Below, in pieces: positions 25,595 through 36,000 of a stretch of 64,000 nucleotides of DNA (positions are counted from its first letter, which is position 1; every line of letters starts with the position of its first letter). A program made the translations under genes and the position numbers. A model generated the notes under the pieces. It was not told the origin of the DNA and did no database searches. It saw nothing but the letters and a program-made list of their open reading frames with translations. The stretch comes from Palleniella intestinalis (GTDB taxonomy: Bacteria; Bacteroidota; Bacteroidia; Bacteroidales; Bacteroidaceae): positions 496,001 through 560,000 of the forward strand of contig NZ_JABKKG010000001.1 of NCBI RefSeq assembly GCF_013166595.1, in the 5' to 3' direction.

Positions 25595-25730
25595 ATGCAA
25601 CACGCTCCATGATACTATGCGTTACCTACCAAACACTGCCACAATAGGAACACAAATACGGAACAATATAATTGTGAAACATTTGTTCAGACATTGTCCT
25701 CAAATGTTTCACAATCTACAGCATAACGAA

Positions 25731-26801
25731 CTATTTGCAGCCATCCACAAAAGGAGACAACGCAACTGTTGGCGCACCATTCTCAAAACACCCCATAGTA
25801 TAACCGCCATTGTACCCTGCCGGTGCCTGTGGCTCCCAATAGAAAACGCCTTCCACATCAGCCTTCATCATTCGCGCAATAAGCCGCTTGCATGTCTCAG
25901 CCTCATTGTATGGCATTCCTATTTCACAAATCATGACAGGTTTTCTGAACTTTGATTTCAAATAAGCTATGTTGGCTTCAACATCAGCAGCAACTTTCTC
26001 CCAGCCGCCGGCCTCGCCACTCTGCGCTGCCCAATATGGATAGACTGACATACCAATCATGTCATATCTCCCTCCATGGGCTTCCAAAGCGTCAAACATA
26101 CGGTCATAGCGTCCCTGATCGTTACCATTATCCAAATGGACAATGCACTTTACTTTTGGAAACACACTCTTCGCAGCATCATAACCGGCATTGTTAAGCG
26201 CAGCATACTGCGCCGGATTCTTCTCTATATCCCCTACCGGCAACATCATTCCGGGAGTTGTCTCATTGCCAATCTGCACCCACTCCGGCATAACACCGGC
26301 AGCCTTGAGCGCACCCAATGTCTCCTTCACATGAGCAGCCACCGCGGCTTTCAGCTCCTCAAAAGGGAGTTTCTCCCAAGCGGCAGGCATCCTCTGCTTG
26401 CCGGGATCTGCCCAAGAGTCCGAGAAATGGAAGTCTATCATCGTGCGAAGCCCCAAACGTTCTGCACGCCGAGCCTTTACAACAACATCTTCTATGCCGT
26501 TCCAACGCTCTGCAGGGTTAACCCACACACGAAGACGGATAGAGTTTACACCGCAACATTCCTTCAACAATTGCATGCACTCCATCTTCTTCCGACCTTC
26601 TCCCGGAGCGTAAAAAGCCATACCTTTGTTCTCCATTTCTGTCACCCAACTGACATCTGCTCCACGAGCAAACCCCTTTTCCTTCTTGTCCACAACTGCC
26701 TCATTTCGTTTTTGCTCATCCGCAAAACACTCGCTCTTGCATTCCGAGCAGACAGACACAGCTACCATTGCAACACAGATTGCCAAGTTTCTCATTCGCA
26801 T
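25731..26801 (-). CDS. Arabinogalactan endo-beta-1,4-galactanase (GH53), exported
   Basis: A 356-residue secreted glycosidase that cuts beta-1,4-galactan side chains of pectin. After a cysteine-rich signal peptide, the GH53 barrel begins GFARGADVSWVTEMENKG. It continues with IRLRVWVNP, MIDFHFSDSWADPGKQ, the acid/base Glu in WVQIGNET and the nucleophile Glu in MICEIGMPY. An ATG at 26795 would give an equally good signal peptide. It is alone here: no SusC/SusD pair or other galactan genes are nearby, so it is not part of a visible polysaccharide utilisation locus. Confidence 0.92.
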   Translation of the reverse strand: MRMRNLAICVAMVAVSVCSECKSECFADEQKRNEAVVDKKEKGFARGADVSWVTEMENKGMAFYAPGEGRKKMECMQLLKECCGVNSIRLRVWVNPAERWNGIEDVVVKARRAERLGLRTMIDFHFSDSWADPGKQRMPAAWEKLPFEELKAAVAAHVKETLGALKAAGVMPEWVQIGNETTPGMMLPVGDIEKNPAQYAALNNAGYDAAKSVFPKVKCIVHLDNGNDQGRYDRMFDALEAHGGRYDMIGMSVYPYWAAQSGEAGGWEKVAADVEANIAYLKSKFRKPVMICEIGMPYNEAETCKRLIARMMKADVEGVFYWEPQAPAGYNGGYTMGCFENGAPTVALSPFVDGCK

Positions 26802-26840
26802 AATATTCTTTTAGATTTTAGTAAATCAACTATTCCTCTG

Positions 26841-26848
26841 CAAAAATA
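26841..26848 (-). promoter_or_regulatory. -7 element for the GH53 galactanase
   Basis: Minus strand TATTTTTG matches TAnnTTTG, 40 bases upstream of the start. Confidence 0.55.
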
Positions 26849-26922
26849 ATACATTTTTTTCATAAACAGCAACAATTCACAAGAAAAAAAGCACGCCTCA
26901 CCCTTACACACAAGCAAAAGAA

Positions 26923-26966
26923 AGCGGGACATCAGGCAGCACCAATGTGCTGTCCGGTGTCCCGCT
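26923..26966 (-). terminator. Terminator after htpG
   Basis: A 20-bp inverted repeat with three mismatches or wobbles (26923-26942 with 26947-26966), followed on the minus strand by a T-rich stretch. It lies just past the htpG stop. Confidence 0.75.
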
Positions 26967-26990
26967 ATACGTTATCGCTGAAAAAACCAA

Positions 26991-29051
26991 TTACTTAATC
27001 ATGCTTATGCTGCGAGAGAGGAAGCTGTCGAGAGCCGCTCCGCGAAGCATACCGTTCTGAAGGAGTGCGAGGTCGATGAGCTGATGCACGACATCGTTCT
27101 TCTGCGCATAGTCAGCAAGCACTTTCTTGCGCGCATCTTTCTGAGCCTCTATGTCCTTATTTGTCTTTGCAAGGTCGTCCTTCTCATCCTGCGGAATCTC
27201 CTCATCCTTCTTGCCTGCCTTGCTCTGCTCAAGCACTGCCTTGCGAGCTTCAAGCCCCTTGATCTCACTGTCGATAGGCTTCAATTGGTCGGCACAAGCG
27301 GCATCAGTGTCGCTGAGAACCTTCGCGATAAGCGGATGGTCGGAGTTAAGCACCATACCGAAAGAGTCTGGCATCTCGCCATAGAACGACATTCCTGCCT
27401 GCAGATGAGACATTTCCTTCATACGGCGCATCCATTCGTTCTGAGTTATCACGACAGGCTTCTGCTCCGCACCAAGTCCCTCAACCTCAATGTTGAACTG
27501 CGCCTTCTCAATCTTAGGCAGCTGGCTCTGGAATACGGCTGACAAGTTGTCAGTCTCCGCTGCTGACAGTTCGGTCTTCTTGCGGTCTTCCTTAACGATA
27601 AGACGCTCAACGATGTCAGAATCAACACGTGTGAAGCGTGATTTCTCGAAATGCTGCTCAAACACCTGCACAGCCGGAACATCAAGCTCACCGTCGAACA
27701 TCAGCACGGAATAGCCCTTGTCCTGAGCCGCCTTGATGTAGGAATACTGAGACTCCTTGTCGGTGGCATAGAGATAAATGAGGTTGCCGTCCTTGTCTGT
27801 CTGCGCCTCCTTGATAAGTTCCTTGTACTCGTCGTAAGTGAAGAACTTGCCTTCAATGTCTTTCAGCAGAGCAAACTCCTTGGCTCTGTCGTAGAAATCC
27901 ATCTGAGAAAGCATACCATAGTTGATGAACAGCTTCAGAGAATCCCACTTCTCCTCGTACTCCTTGCGGTTCTCGTTGAAGATAGACTTCAGGCGGTCAG
28001 CAACTTTCTTTGTGATGTAAGTGCTGATTTTCTTCACGTTAGCGTCACTCTGAAGGTAAGAGCGGGAGACATTCAGCGGAATGTCCGGGGAATCAATCAC
28101 ACCATGGAGCAAGGTGAGGAACTCAGGAACGATGCCCTCCACCTGGTCTGTCACAAACACCTGGTTGCAGTAAAGCTGAATCTTGTTGCGTGTCAGTTCA
28201 AGGTTGGACTTCACCTTAGGGAAATAAAGTATACCTGTCAGGTTGAACGGATAGTCGACATTGAGGTGAATCCAGAACAGAGGCTCGTCGGACATAGGAT
28301 AGAGCGTGCGGTAGAAGTTCTTGTAGTCCTCATCGGTCAGTGACGACGGAGTCTTCACCCACATAGGCTCAACACTGTTGATGATGTTGTCCTCGGCGGT
28401 GTCCACCATCTTCTTCTCCTCGGAACTCCACTCCTGCTTCTTGCCGAAAGCCACAGGGACGGACATGAACTTGCAGTATTTGTTCAGCAAATCCTGAATC
28501 TTCTGCTGCTCAAGGAATTCCTTGCAGTCCTCAGAGATGTGGAGGATAATGTCTGTACCGTGCTCCGCCTTCTCAGCGTCGGTAATCTCGTACTCAGGAG
28601 AGCCGTCGCAAGTCCATTTCACTGCCTTTGCACCGTCCTTGTATGACAATGTGACAATGTCCACCTTGTCAGAGACCATGAACGAAGAGTAGAAGCCGAG
28701 ACCGAAATGACCTATTATCTGATTAGCGTCATCCTTGAACTTCTCGAGGAAATCCGTGACACCCGAGAATGCAATCTGATTGATGTAGCGGTCGATTTCC
28801 TCCTCGGTCATACCGATACCGTTGTCGCTGATTGTCAGTGTCTTTGCCTCTTTGTCCAAAGAAACTGTCACTTTCAGATTGTCAACACTGCCGCCGAACT
28901 CGCCTTTCTGTGCGAGAGTCTTCAACTTCTGTGATGCATCGACAGCGTTGGAAACCATCTCGCGAAGAAAGATTTCCTGATCACTGTACAAGAATTTCTT
29001 GATGACAGGGAAGATGTTCTCTGTCGTAACTCCAATATTTCCTTTTGCCAT
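26991..29051 (-). CDS. htpG: Molecular chaperone HtpG (Hsp90)
   Basis: A 686-residue bacterial Hsp90. The N-terminal GHKL ATPase shows EIFLREMVSNAVDASQK (ATP-binding Asn), ISDNGIGMT, and QIIGHFGLGFYSSFMV (lid/G-loop). The middle domain has the catalytic-loop region NVSRSYLQSDANVKKISTYITKKV. The C-terminal dimerisation domain is complete. It is monocistronic, between a terminator and copy C of the dispersed repeat. No consensus -7 element was found upstream; heat-shock control is plausible but not shown. Confidence 0.96.
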   Translation of the reverse strand: MAKGNIGVTTENIFPVIKKFLYSDQEIFLREMVSNAVDASQKLKTLAQKGEFGGSVDNLKVTVSLDKEAKTLTISDNGIGMTEEEIDRYINQIAFSGVTDFLEKFKDDANQIIGHFGLGFYSSFMVSDKVDIVTLSYKDGAKAVKWTCDGSPEYEITDAEKAEHGTDIILHISEDCKEFLEQQKIQDLLNKYCKFMSVPVAFGKKQEWSSEEKKMVDTAEDNIINSVEPMWVKTPSSLTDEDYKNFYRTLYPMSDEPLFWIHLNVDYPFNLTGILYFPKVKSNLELTRNKIQLYCNQVFVTDQVEGIVPEFLTLLHGVIDSPDIPLNVSRSYLQSDANVKKISTYITKKVADRLKSIFNENRKEYEEKWDSLKLFINYGMLSQMDFYDRAKEFALLKDIEGKFFTYDEYKELIKEAQTDKDGNLIYLYATDKESQYSYIKAAQDKGYSVLMFDGELDVPAVQVFEQHFEKSRFTRVDSDIVERLIVKEDRKKTELSAAETDNLSAVFQSQLPKIEKAQFNIEVEGLGAEQKPVVITQNEWMRRMKEMSHLQAGMSFYGEMPDSFGMVLNSDHPLIAKVLSDTDAACADQLKPIDSEIKGLEARKAVLEQSKAGKKDEEIPQDEKDDLAKTNKDIEAQKDARKKVLADYAQKNDVVHQLIDLALLQNGMLRGAALDSFLSRSISMIK

Positions 29052-29204
29052 AATTGTATGTTTTTGTTTGTTATTATCGTTCTGCCATAGTCTTTACAAA
29101 ATCCATGCCAAAACGACAGCATGGCAGTCGCAGCACATTCAGTCCGACAAACATCCACAATGTCAGAGACGAAAAACAGGCATGGATTTTCCCATTGCCA
29201 ATAG

Positions 29205-29395
29205 GTGGCATAATGGTAGGTAACCTTTTGCATTGTAAAAGGTTACGATTGGCAAGGTGAAAGATTACCTTTCGCAGAGTAAAGTGTTACCTTTCGCCAC
29301 GACAACTATTATTTAACGTTTGTTTGATTTTTAGTTTATCAAAAACAAACAAACACTTTACATTTTGCTACATGTCGCACCATTTTGCTTGCATA
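29205..29395 (+). repeat. Dispersed intergenic repeat, copy C
   Basis: About 190 bp aligning collinearly with copy A (6256-6435). The distal part forms a potential hairpin, GTTTGTTTG...CAAACAAAC (about 29319-29354). It lies in the 509-bp gap between divergent htpG and the Rhs-locus leader gene. The rest of that gap holds only A/T-rich sequence and the promoter at 29505. Confidence 0.8.
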
Positions 29396-29504
29396 TTAAC
29401 AAAGGAGAGGTGATTTCTTGCAATCCATTCCTCATTTTTTCCTCTTTTTTCAAAGCGAAGCGAAAAAAAGCACCGGTTTATGCTTTATTTACAAAAACAA
29501 ATGT

Positions 29505-29512
29505 TATCTTTG
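29505..29512 (+). promoter_or_regulatory. -7 element for the Rhs locus
   Basis: TATCTTTG, a full TAnnTTTG match, 49 bases before the ATG at 29561. The only clear promoter before the Rhs gene, so the small protein and Rhs are probably one transcript. Confidence 0.7.
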
Positions 29513-29560
29513 TACCCGAAATACCTATGTGACCTGAAACCTTTATATCATCTGCCATTT

Positions 29561-30004
29561 ATGAGGAACACCACACGCACAGCATTGGCATTCTGCCTTA
29601 CTTTTCTTTCCACAAACATGCTCTATGCCAGAGACATAGGGCAGAATGAGGATGAAGCCATTAAAACCATAGTCTTCCGATACGATGCTGCAGGCAACAG
29701 GATTGCACGCAGCACCGGCAGCAATGCCAAGCAGGGCAGCCGTGCAAAAAGCAGAGCCTTTTCCGGTGCGGACATCACGAAGAATGCCGATAAGGAAGAC
29801 AGCTACACAATCAGGATAGAGACATCGGCAGTTCTGCATGACTGCACTTTGAACATCTATGACCATTCCGGCAGACTGCTTGCCGACAAGGTGCTCAAAG
29901 AGCCGGCAAGCGAACTGTCAATGGAGGGATTCCGTCCGGGCGTGTATATCATAGAGGTCATAACCGATAAGGGTACGTATTCAACAAAAATCATCAAAAG
30001 ATAG
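29561..30004 (+). CDS. Small exported protein: one YD-like unit plus T9SS type A-like C-terminal domain
   Basis: A 147-residue protein starting MRNTTRTALAFCLTFLSTNMLYARD, a plausible signal peptide; an upstream in-frame ATG at 29480 lies before the promoter. Residues about 38-50 (IVFRYDAAGNRIARS) look like a single Rhs YD repeat. The last 70 residues (LNIYDHSGRLLADKVL then FRPGVYIIEVITDKGTYSTK) resemble a type A sorting domain of the type IX secretion system, ending in a basic KIIKR. It lies 5 bases before the Rhs gene. It may help export or anchor the Rhs protein; that role is inference. Confidence 0.65.
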   Translation: MRNTTRTALAFCLTFLSTNMLYARDIGQNEDEAIKTIVFRYDAAGNRIARSTGSNAKQGSRAKSRAFSGADITKNADKEDSYTIRIETSAVLHDCTLNIYDHSGRLLADKVLKEPASELSMEGFRPGVYIIEVITDKGTYSTKIIKR

Positions 30005-30009
30005 CAGCC

Positions 30010-33000
30010 ATGAAGAGAAGAGATACAAAATACAACTTATTCATACTATTATTGTTGGTATGCACCACCGTTTTTGCCAATAATGCAATGGCATCTTCCG
30101 TACGAAACGTTGTGTCTTCAAGCGATGACAATGATTTCGGGTACACGAAACAGCCTGTAATCTCCACGTCCGAGGACTCCCCTGTCCTACCCTCAAACGG
30201 CGTGTTTGATGTATCACAGGCGGGTGCTGCAACATATTCCTATGCCATCAATTCCCCACAAGGCGTTGGCGGCATGAACCCGAACATTGCCATAACCTAC
30301 AACAGCCAAAGCGGAAACGGCATCGTTGGGTGGGGATGCAGCATCAGTGGCATCTCCGCAATCACACGCGGGATGCAAACAATCTTTCATGATGGCGTAG
30401 CAGTTGGCATAAAACATACAAACGATGATATCTATTATGTTGACGGAGTAAGACTGAGATTTGTTCCTGGAACAAAAACCGGTCCTGGTGCTACATATAT
30501 TCCGGAAAACGCACCTTACATCAAATATGCCTGCAACACAACAAACGGCAACTTGTCATTTAGTGTAACCGCAGAGAATGGGCTGACATATGAATATGGC
30601 GCAACCTCGGATTCAAGGCAGATTTACACAGCCCCCAACAGCTATAACACAGTATATACCTGGTATATTAGCAAAGCAACAGACCATAATGGAAACTATA
30701 TCACTTACAAATATACAACAGACAACGGTACAGTCTATCCGAAAGAAATAATCTACGGAACAAACACCAAGCAAGATACACATACCTATAATTACATACG
30801 CTTCAACTACGAGCAACGCCCTGATGTGCAAGAGTATCTCTTATGGAAACATAAGATGGAGATGTCACAGCGTCTCAGCAGCATTGAGGTTGGGACAAAC
30901 ACTAATACATACAGGACTTATACATTCCAATACAACACAAAGGACTTGTCAGGCAAGACTTTCTCACGCCTGCACACCATTACGGAACAGAATGCAACAG
31001 GAGAGTCGCGCCCTCCAGTGACATTCCAATGGGACAATCTTCCGGCATTCTCACAGAAGGTGCTCACTCCGGAAATCCACCTTCCAAAAGGGTCGTACAC
31101 AAACACTGGCACTTGTACTTATGAAATCAAGATAGAGAACGAGACCTTCTTCGCTTGCGACATGACCGGTGATGGACTTGCTGACATTGTAGAATTTGCA
31201 TCTTATTCAGAGATAGATGAATGTGGAGGACACACTAGTACCATAGACAACACACATCTTTATGTATATCAAGCAATCAATTATAATGGTGTGTTAAGAT
31301 ATATCCTTGCCAACACATTCAAGCTGGGATTCAGTGGATCATTTGAAGGTTTTGAGAATAACAAACTTTCATCATATCAATTGGACTTTGACGGTGACGG
31401 ACTTGCAGATATTTGCATACCACAATATATAACAGGAGGAGGCTACAATGGCAGAGACATTGTCTTTGCCATTGCCCGAGGTAAGGATGTTATATCCAGA
31501 AACTCCATACCCAAAGGTTTTTCTCATAAAATGAAAAGCAATGACAATAGTCCGCTTTTCACCGCTACAGACATTGACAATGATGGACGAACAGAGGTCA
31601 TTGTACTCGAAAAAGAACTATATGAAGGAAGCTATATCTGTGAAATCATAGGATATAAAGACGAAAGCAGTACAAGACATCGTGAATACAAGCTGACATT
31701 GCCAGAAGCACCAAAGAATATCTATACAAGTGACTTCAACAATGATGGAATTCCAGACCTCATGATTATCTACGAACATGGATATAAGATTTATTTCAAC
31801 AATGTTGGCTATTTTCAGGGAGGAGGTACGTTTAATGAATACAACTACATTTCAGGCAATTCTTTGACATACGCAGACAGGATTTTCCAAGGGGATTTCA
31901 ATGGTGATGGGCTCACTGATTTCCTGACAAACTGCACAAACAATTCAAACTGGTATTTTTACTTTAATTGCGGCAACGGCACTTTCAATAAGGAACACGC
32001 ATGCACATCCGGGCTTTACAAACATTCCAATGGAAAGGATGATGACAAGATGCAGTGCATGGTGTTTGACTTTGACAATGACGGCAAGTCGGATGTCGTG
32101 ATGACAAATTATGTAGGCACTTATTTTCCGTCAAAGACTGTCTGGATGCGTTCAACAGGGTCGTCTCTCGTTCCTGTAAAGGAGTCTGTCTCCCAAAACG
32201 AGCAGACTTCACTCGCCTCACGGTTTGCAGTAGGATGCTTTACCGGCAGTGGACAAATGGAGCTTATGAACTATGGCTCTGATTGTTACAACTCAGATAA
32301 TAGTGAGTCAAGAATACATATATACACAAATGAAAGCTTAACTCCGTCAAGCGGAAAAGTCACATCCATAACGGATGAGACAGGGCATTCTGTTAACATT
32401 TCATATTCTTCCCTGACCGACACAAATGTCTATTCCCAAGGTAACGCATGTACCTATCCCGTTGTAAGCACTACCGTTCCAATGCATGTCGTAAGTGCTG
32501 TGAATACAGACAATGGCGCTGCAGGGAATGCAGAGACAACATATAAGTACACCGGCATGCAAACCCATGTGGCGGGGCGCGGCTTCCTTGGATTCGCAAC
32601 TATTGCTGCAAAAAACGAAACCACAGGTGACAAGGTTGAGACACGAATCACTAACCGGGATGAAATAAACTTTTTCCCGACAAAAACTATTGTCAGGAAA
32701 AGTACGGGTTGGGATTCAGAAACCACAACAATTACAAATACATACGAAAATTTTACAAACAGGACATTCACACTAAAAGAATCAGTCTCAAAGATTGTTG
32801 ACCCTGATAATTTTTACAACACCTCGTATAAGGTTTATGATACTCAGTACGGTTATCTGCTATCGGAAAAAGAGGAAGGTGACATCACCTCCAACTACCA
32901 TGAGACTGTTTACAGTGATTACAAAAAGTATGGCTCCAAATGGTTGCCATCGACAATCACATATATTGACAGCAATGAAGATGCTGATGACCCGGTGGAA

Positions 33001-36000
33001 AGGGAGACACACATCACCTATAACGAAAATGGGCAGAAAGTATCAGAGTGCGTAAACTATGGCACGAGTCTGCCAATAACCCATGAATACCAATACGACA
33101 GTTTCGGCAACGTAACTTCCTTATCAACAAGCGGAAACGGTGTCGAAAAGATAGATGACTTAACAGAGTACGACAGTTCAGGGCGGTTTGTTGTAAAGAA
33201 ACAGACATCTCCTGCGTCAACTATACTCACCTACAATCATGACATGTGGGGAAATCTTTTGTCGGAGACAGATGCGACAAATCCGGCGAAACCTCTCACC
33301 ACTACCTACACGTACAACTCGTGGGGACAGGCGGAGTCTGCCACATCCCCGACAGGAGCGCGGGCTAAGACAATAAGGGGCTGGAACAATGATACTGCCA
33401 AACGGTATTATGTGCTGGAACTTGCTGACGGACAGCCATGGACAAAGACATGGTTTGACAGCATGGGACGTGAAGTGCTGAAGGAAAGTGTAGGGTTGAA
33501 AGACATCGAACTGTCAACCAAGACGGAGTATAACAAGCGCGGACTACCGACACAAGTGACGTCACAGACCGGAGACATCTCTGTCACAAAGACATTGCAA
33601 TATGACAGCCGTAGACGCGTCACAAGCGAGACAAGCAGCAATGCAGGAACAATAACCTACTCCTACAATGGCAGAGATGTCACCATTGACGACAACGGAC
33701 GCAAGTCAACAAAGGTCTATGGTGACGGAGGACTTGTAAGATCTGCAACTGACACGTCGGGAGAAATATGTTACACATATAATGCTTTCGGCAAGCCTGC
33801 TGAAGTATCTGTGATTTCGTTCGCAAACCCTGTCACCATGGAGTATGATGATGTCGGCAACAGGATTGCATTGAACGACCCTGATGCCGGACGCACGACA
33901 TACAACTATGATGCTCTCGGACGGTTGAGGACACGGACGGACGCAAGAGGACGCAAAACCTCCTACAACTTTGACGCATTAGGGCGAAAAACAGAAGTTC
34001 TTGGCAACGATGCTGTCTTCGCCACATTCAAATATGGCGAGAGTGGCAATGATGCCCAAAAACTAATCGAAGAAAGGAGCGGTAATTTATATACGACATA
34101 TTCGTATGATGAATACGGACGTTTGTCATCCAAAACACGCCATATAGACGGCGAGGAACTTTCATATTCATATACATACAACTCGCTTGGGCAGGTCACA
34201 CGCATTGTTTATCCAGGTGGAGTGACTGCTGATTATGGCTACGACTGCTATGGGAACAACACCTCTATTTCTGTAGAAAATAAGGTAGTTTGGAGTGTTG
34301 GCACGTATACAGGAAAGTCTCTGTCGACAGAATTATTCAGAGGAACTTTTGGTGAAGATGCATACTATGATGACAGCGGAAGAACAATGTCAAATATATT
34401 AGTTAAGTATGGTGATGCCAACAAACCCAACAGTATTTACGCCACCTCTTATTCGTACGACAAAACCACTGGCAACTTAAAAAGTCGGAGTATAGACAGA
34501 ACCGGTATCAGAGCCTCGCAATATGAGACTTTGGACACACTTGTTTCCAAAAGGCTTGACACAGGCGGCATAAGCCTGATGTCCACAAATGATTTCATCG
34601 CGAATCTTGACCATGTGCAGCATGAGGCTTTTTGGCTTTTCAGAACAGAGAAATTCACATACGATGATGCTGACAGGCTAATACAAGTTGACAGGAACAA
34701 CAGACCATTACAGACCATAGAATATGCCGACAACGGCAACATTCTGTCCAAGACAGACATCGGAACATACAACTACGACAGCCACAAGGAGCATGCTGTG
34801 TCAAGCATAGACGCCACAGGCACTAAGTACCGGCCAAACGACCAAGAAGTATCCTACAATTTCTTCGGCAAGGCAGAGACTGTTTCTGAATGGGATGATG
34901 AGAATCCTAAAGAACTGAACATCACCTATGGTCCTGACACGGAACGCTGGAAGAGTGCTCTTTACATCGATGATGAAGAAAAACGCACAATAATTTATGC
35001 TGATGACTATGAGCAGATAACTGAAAATGGCATTACACGGCAGTTCTACTACCTTGGCAATAATGTTATCCTCCTTAGAGAAACAGATAAAGCAGACCGT
35101 ATCTGTTTTGCCACAACCGACAACCTTGGGAGCATCCTACGCATCACAGACGAAAACGGGGAGAAACTGTTCGAAGCAGTGTATGACGCTTGGGGAAAAC
35201 AGGATGTGCTAAAGAATGATATAGGCTTTGTGCGCGGTTACACAGGTCATGAGATGCTGCCGGAGTTCGGACTCATCAACATGAACGGCAGAATCTACGA
35301 TCCTGCCCTCGGACGCTTCCTCAGCCCGGACAACTATGTGCAGATGCCTGACAACACGCAGAGCTTCAACCGATACACGTACTGCATAAACAATCCGCTG
35401 AAATATACAGACCCGGATGGGCAATGGTTTGGCATTGACGACCTGTTTGCTTGCGTTATTGGCGGCACAATCAATTTAGCTGTCAATTTATTTGAGGGAA
35501 ATGTCAAGAACATCTGGCATGGTGCGACTTTGTTTGCGGCTGGTGCAGCTGCAGGAGAATGTGCACTATATGGACAAGTGGGAGTCAGTGCCATAGCAAT
35601 TGGTGCAGGCAATAGCATTATAAACCAAGGATTCACAAATGGTTGGAACAATATAGACTGGGGGCAAGTCGGCATTTCAGGAACCATGTCGCTGATGACA
35701 TCTGTTATTGGAGGACAGATCGGAGGGTATTTGGCGAAACCATTAGGAACTCTTACATCGAACATCTCAAACACCGTCCTAAGGAATATTGCATATTATT
35801 CATTATGCAATTCTTCTGCCGGATTTATATTAGGAACAGGTTTCAGTCTTATTAATGGAAATGAAGGTGGAATTGGCGCAGCCTTGAAATCCGGTCTGGA
35901 AAGTGCAGGGATAGGACTTGTAACCGGTGCAATAAATGGGTTTGGTTCAGGAATACAAGAACAGAGATTACAAAAGACATTAAGCATTAGGTATGACATC

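Noticed and set aside
25159..25647. A 162-codon frame with three internal near-identical repeats
   Set aside because: It runs through the three tRNA-Asp genes; the repeats are the tRNA array and not a protein.
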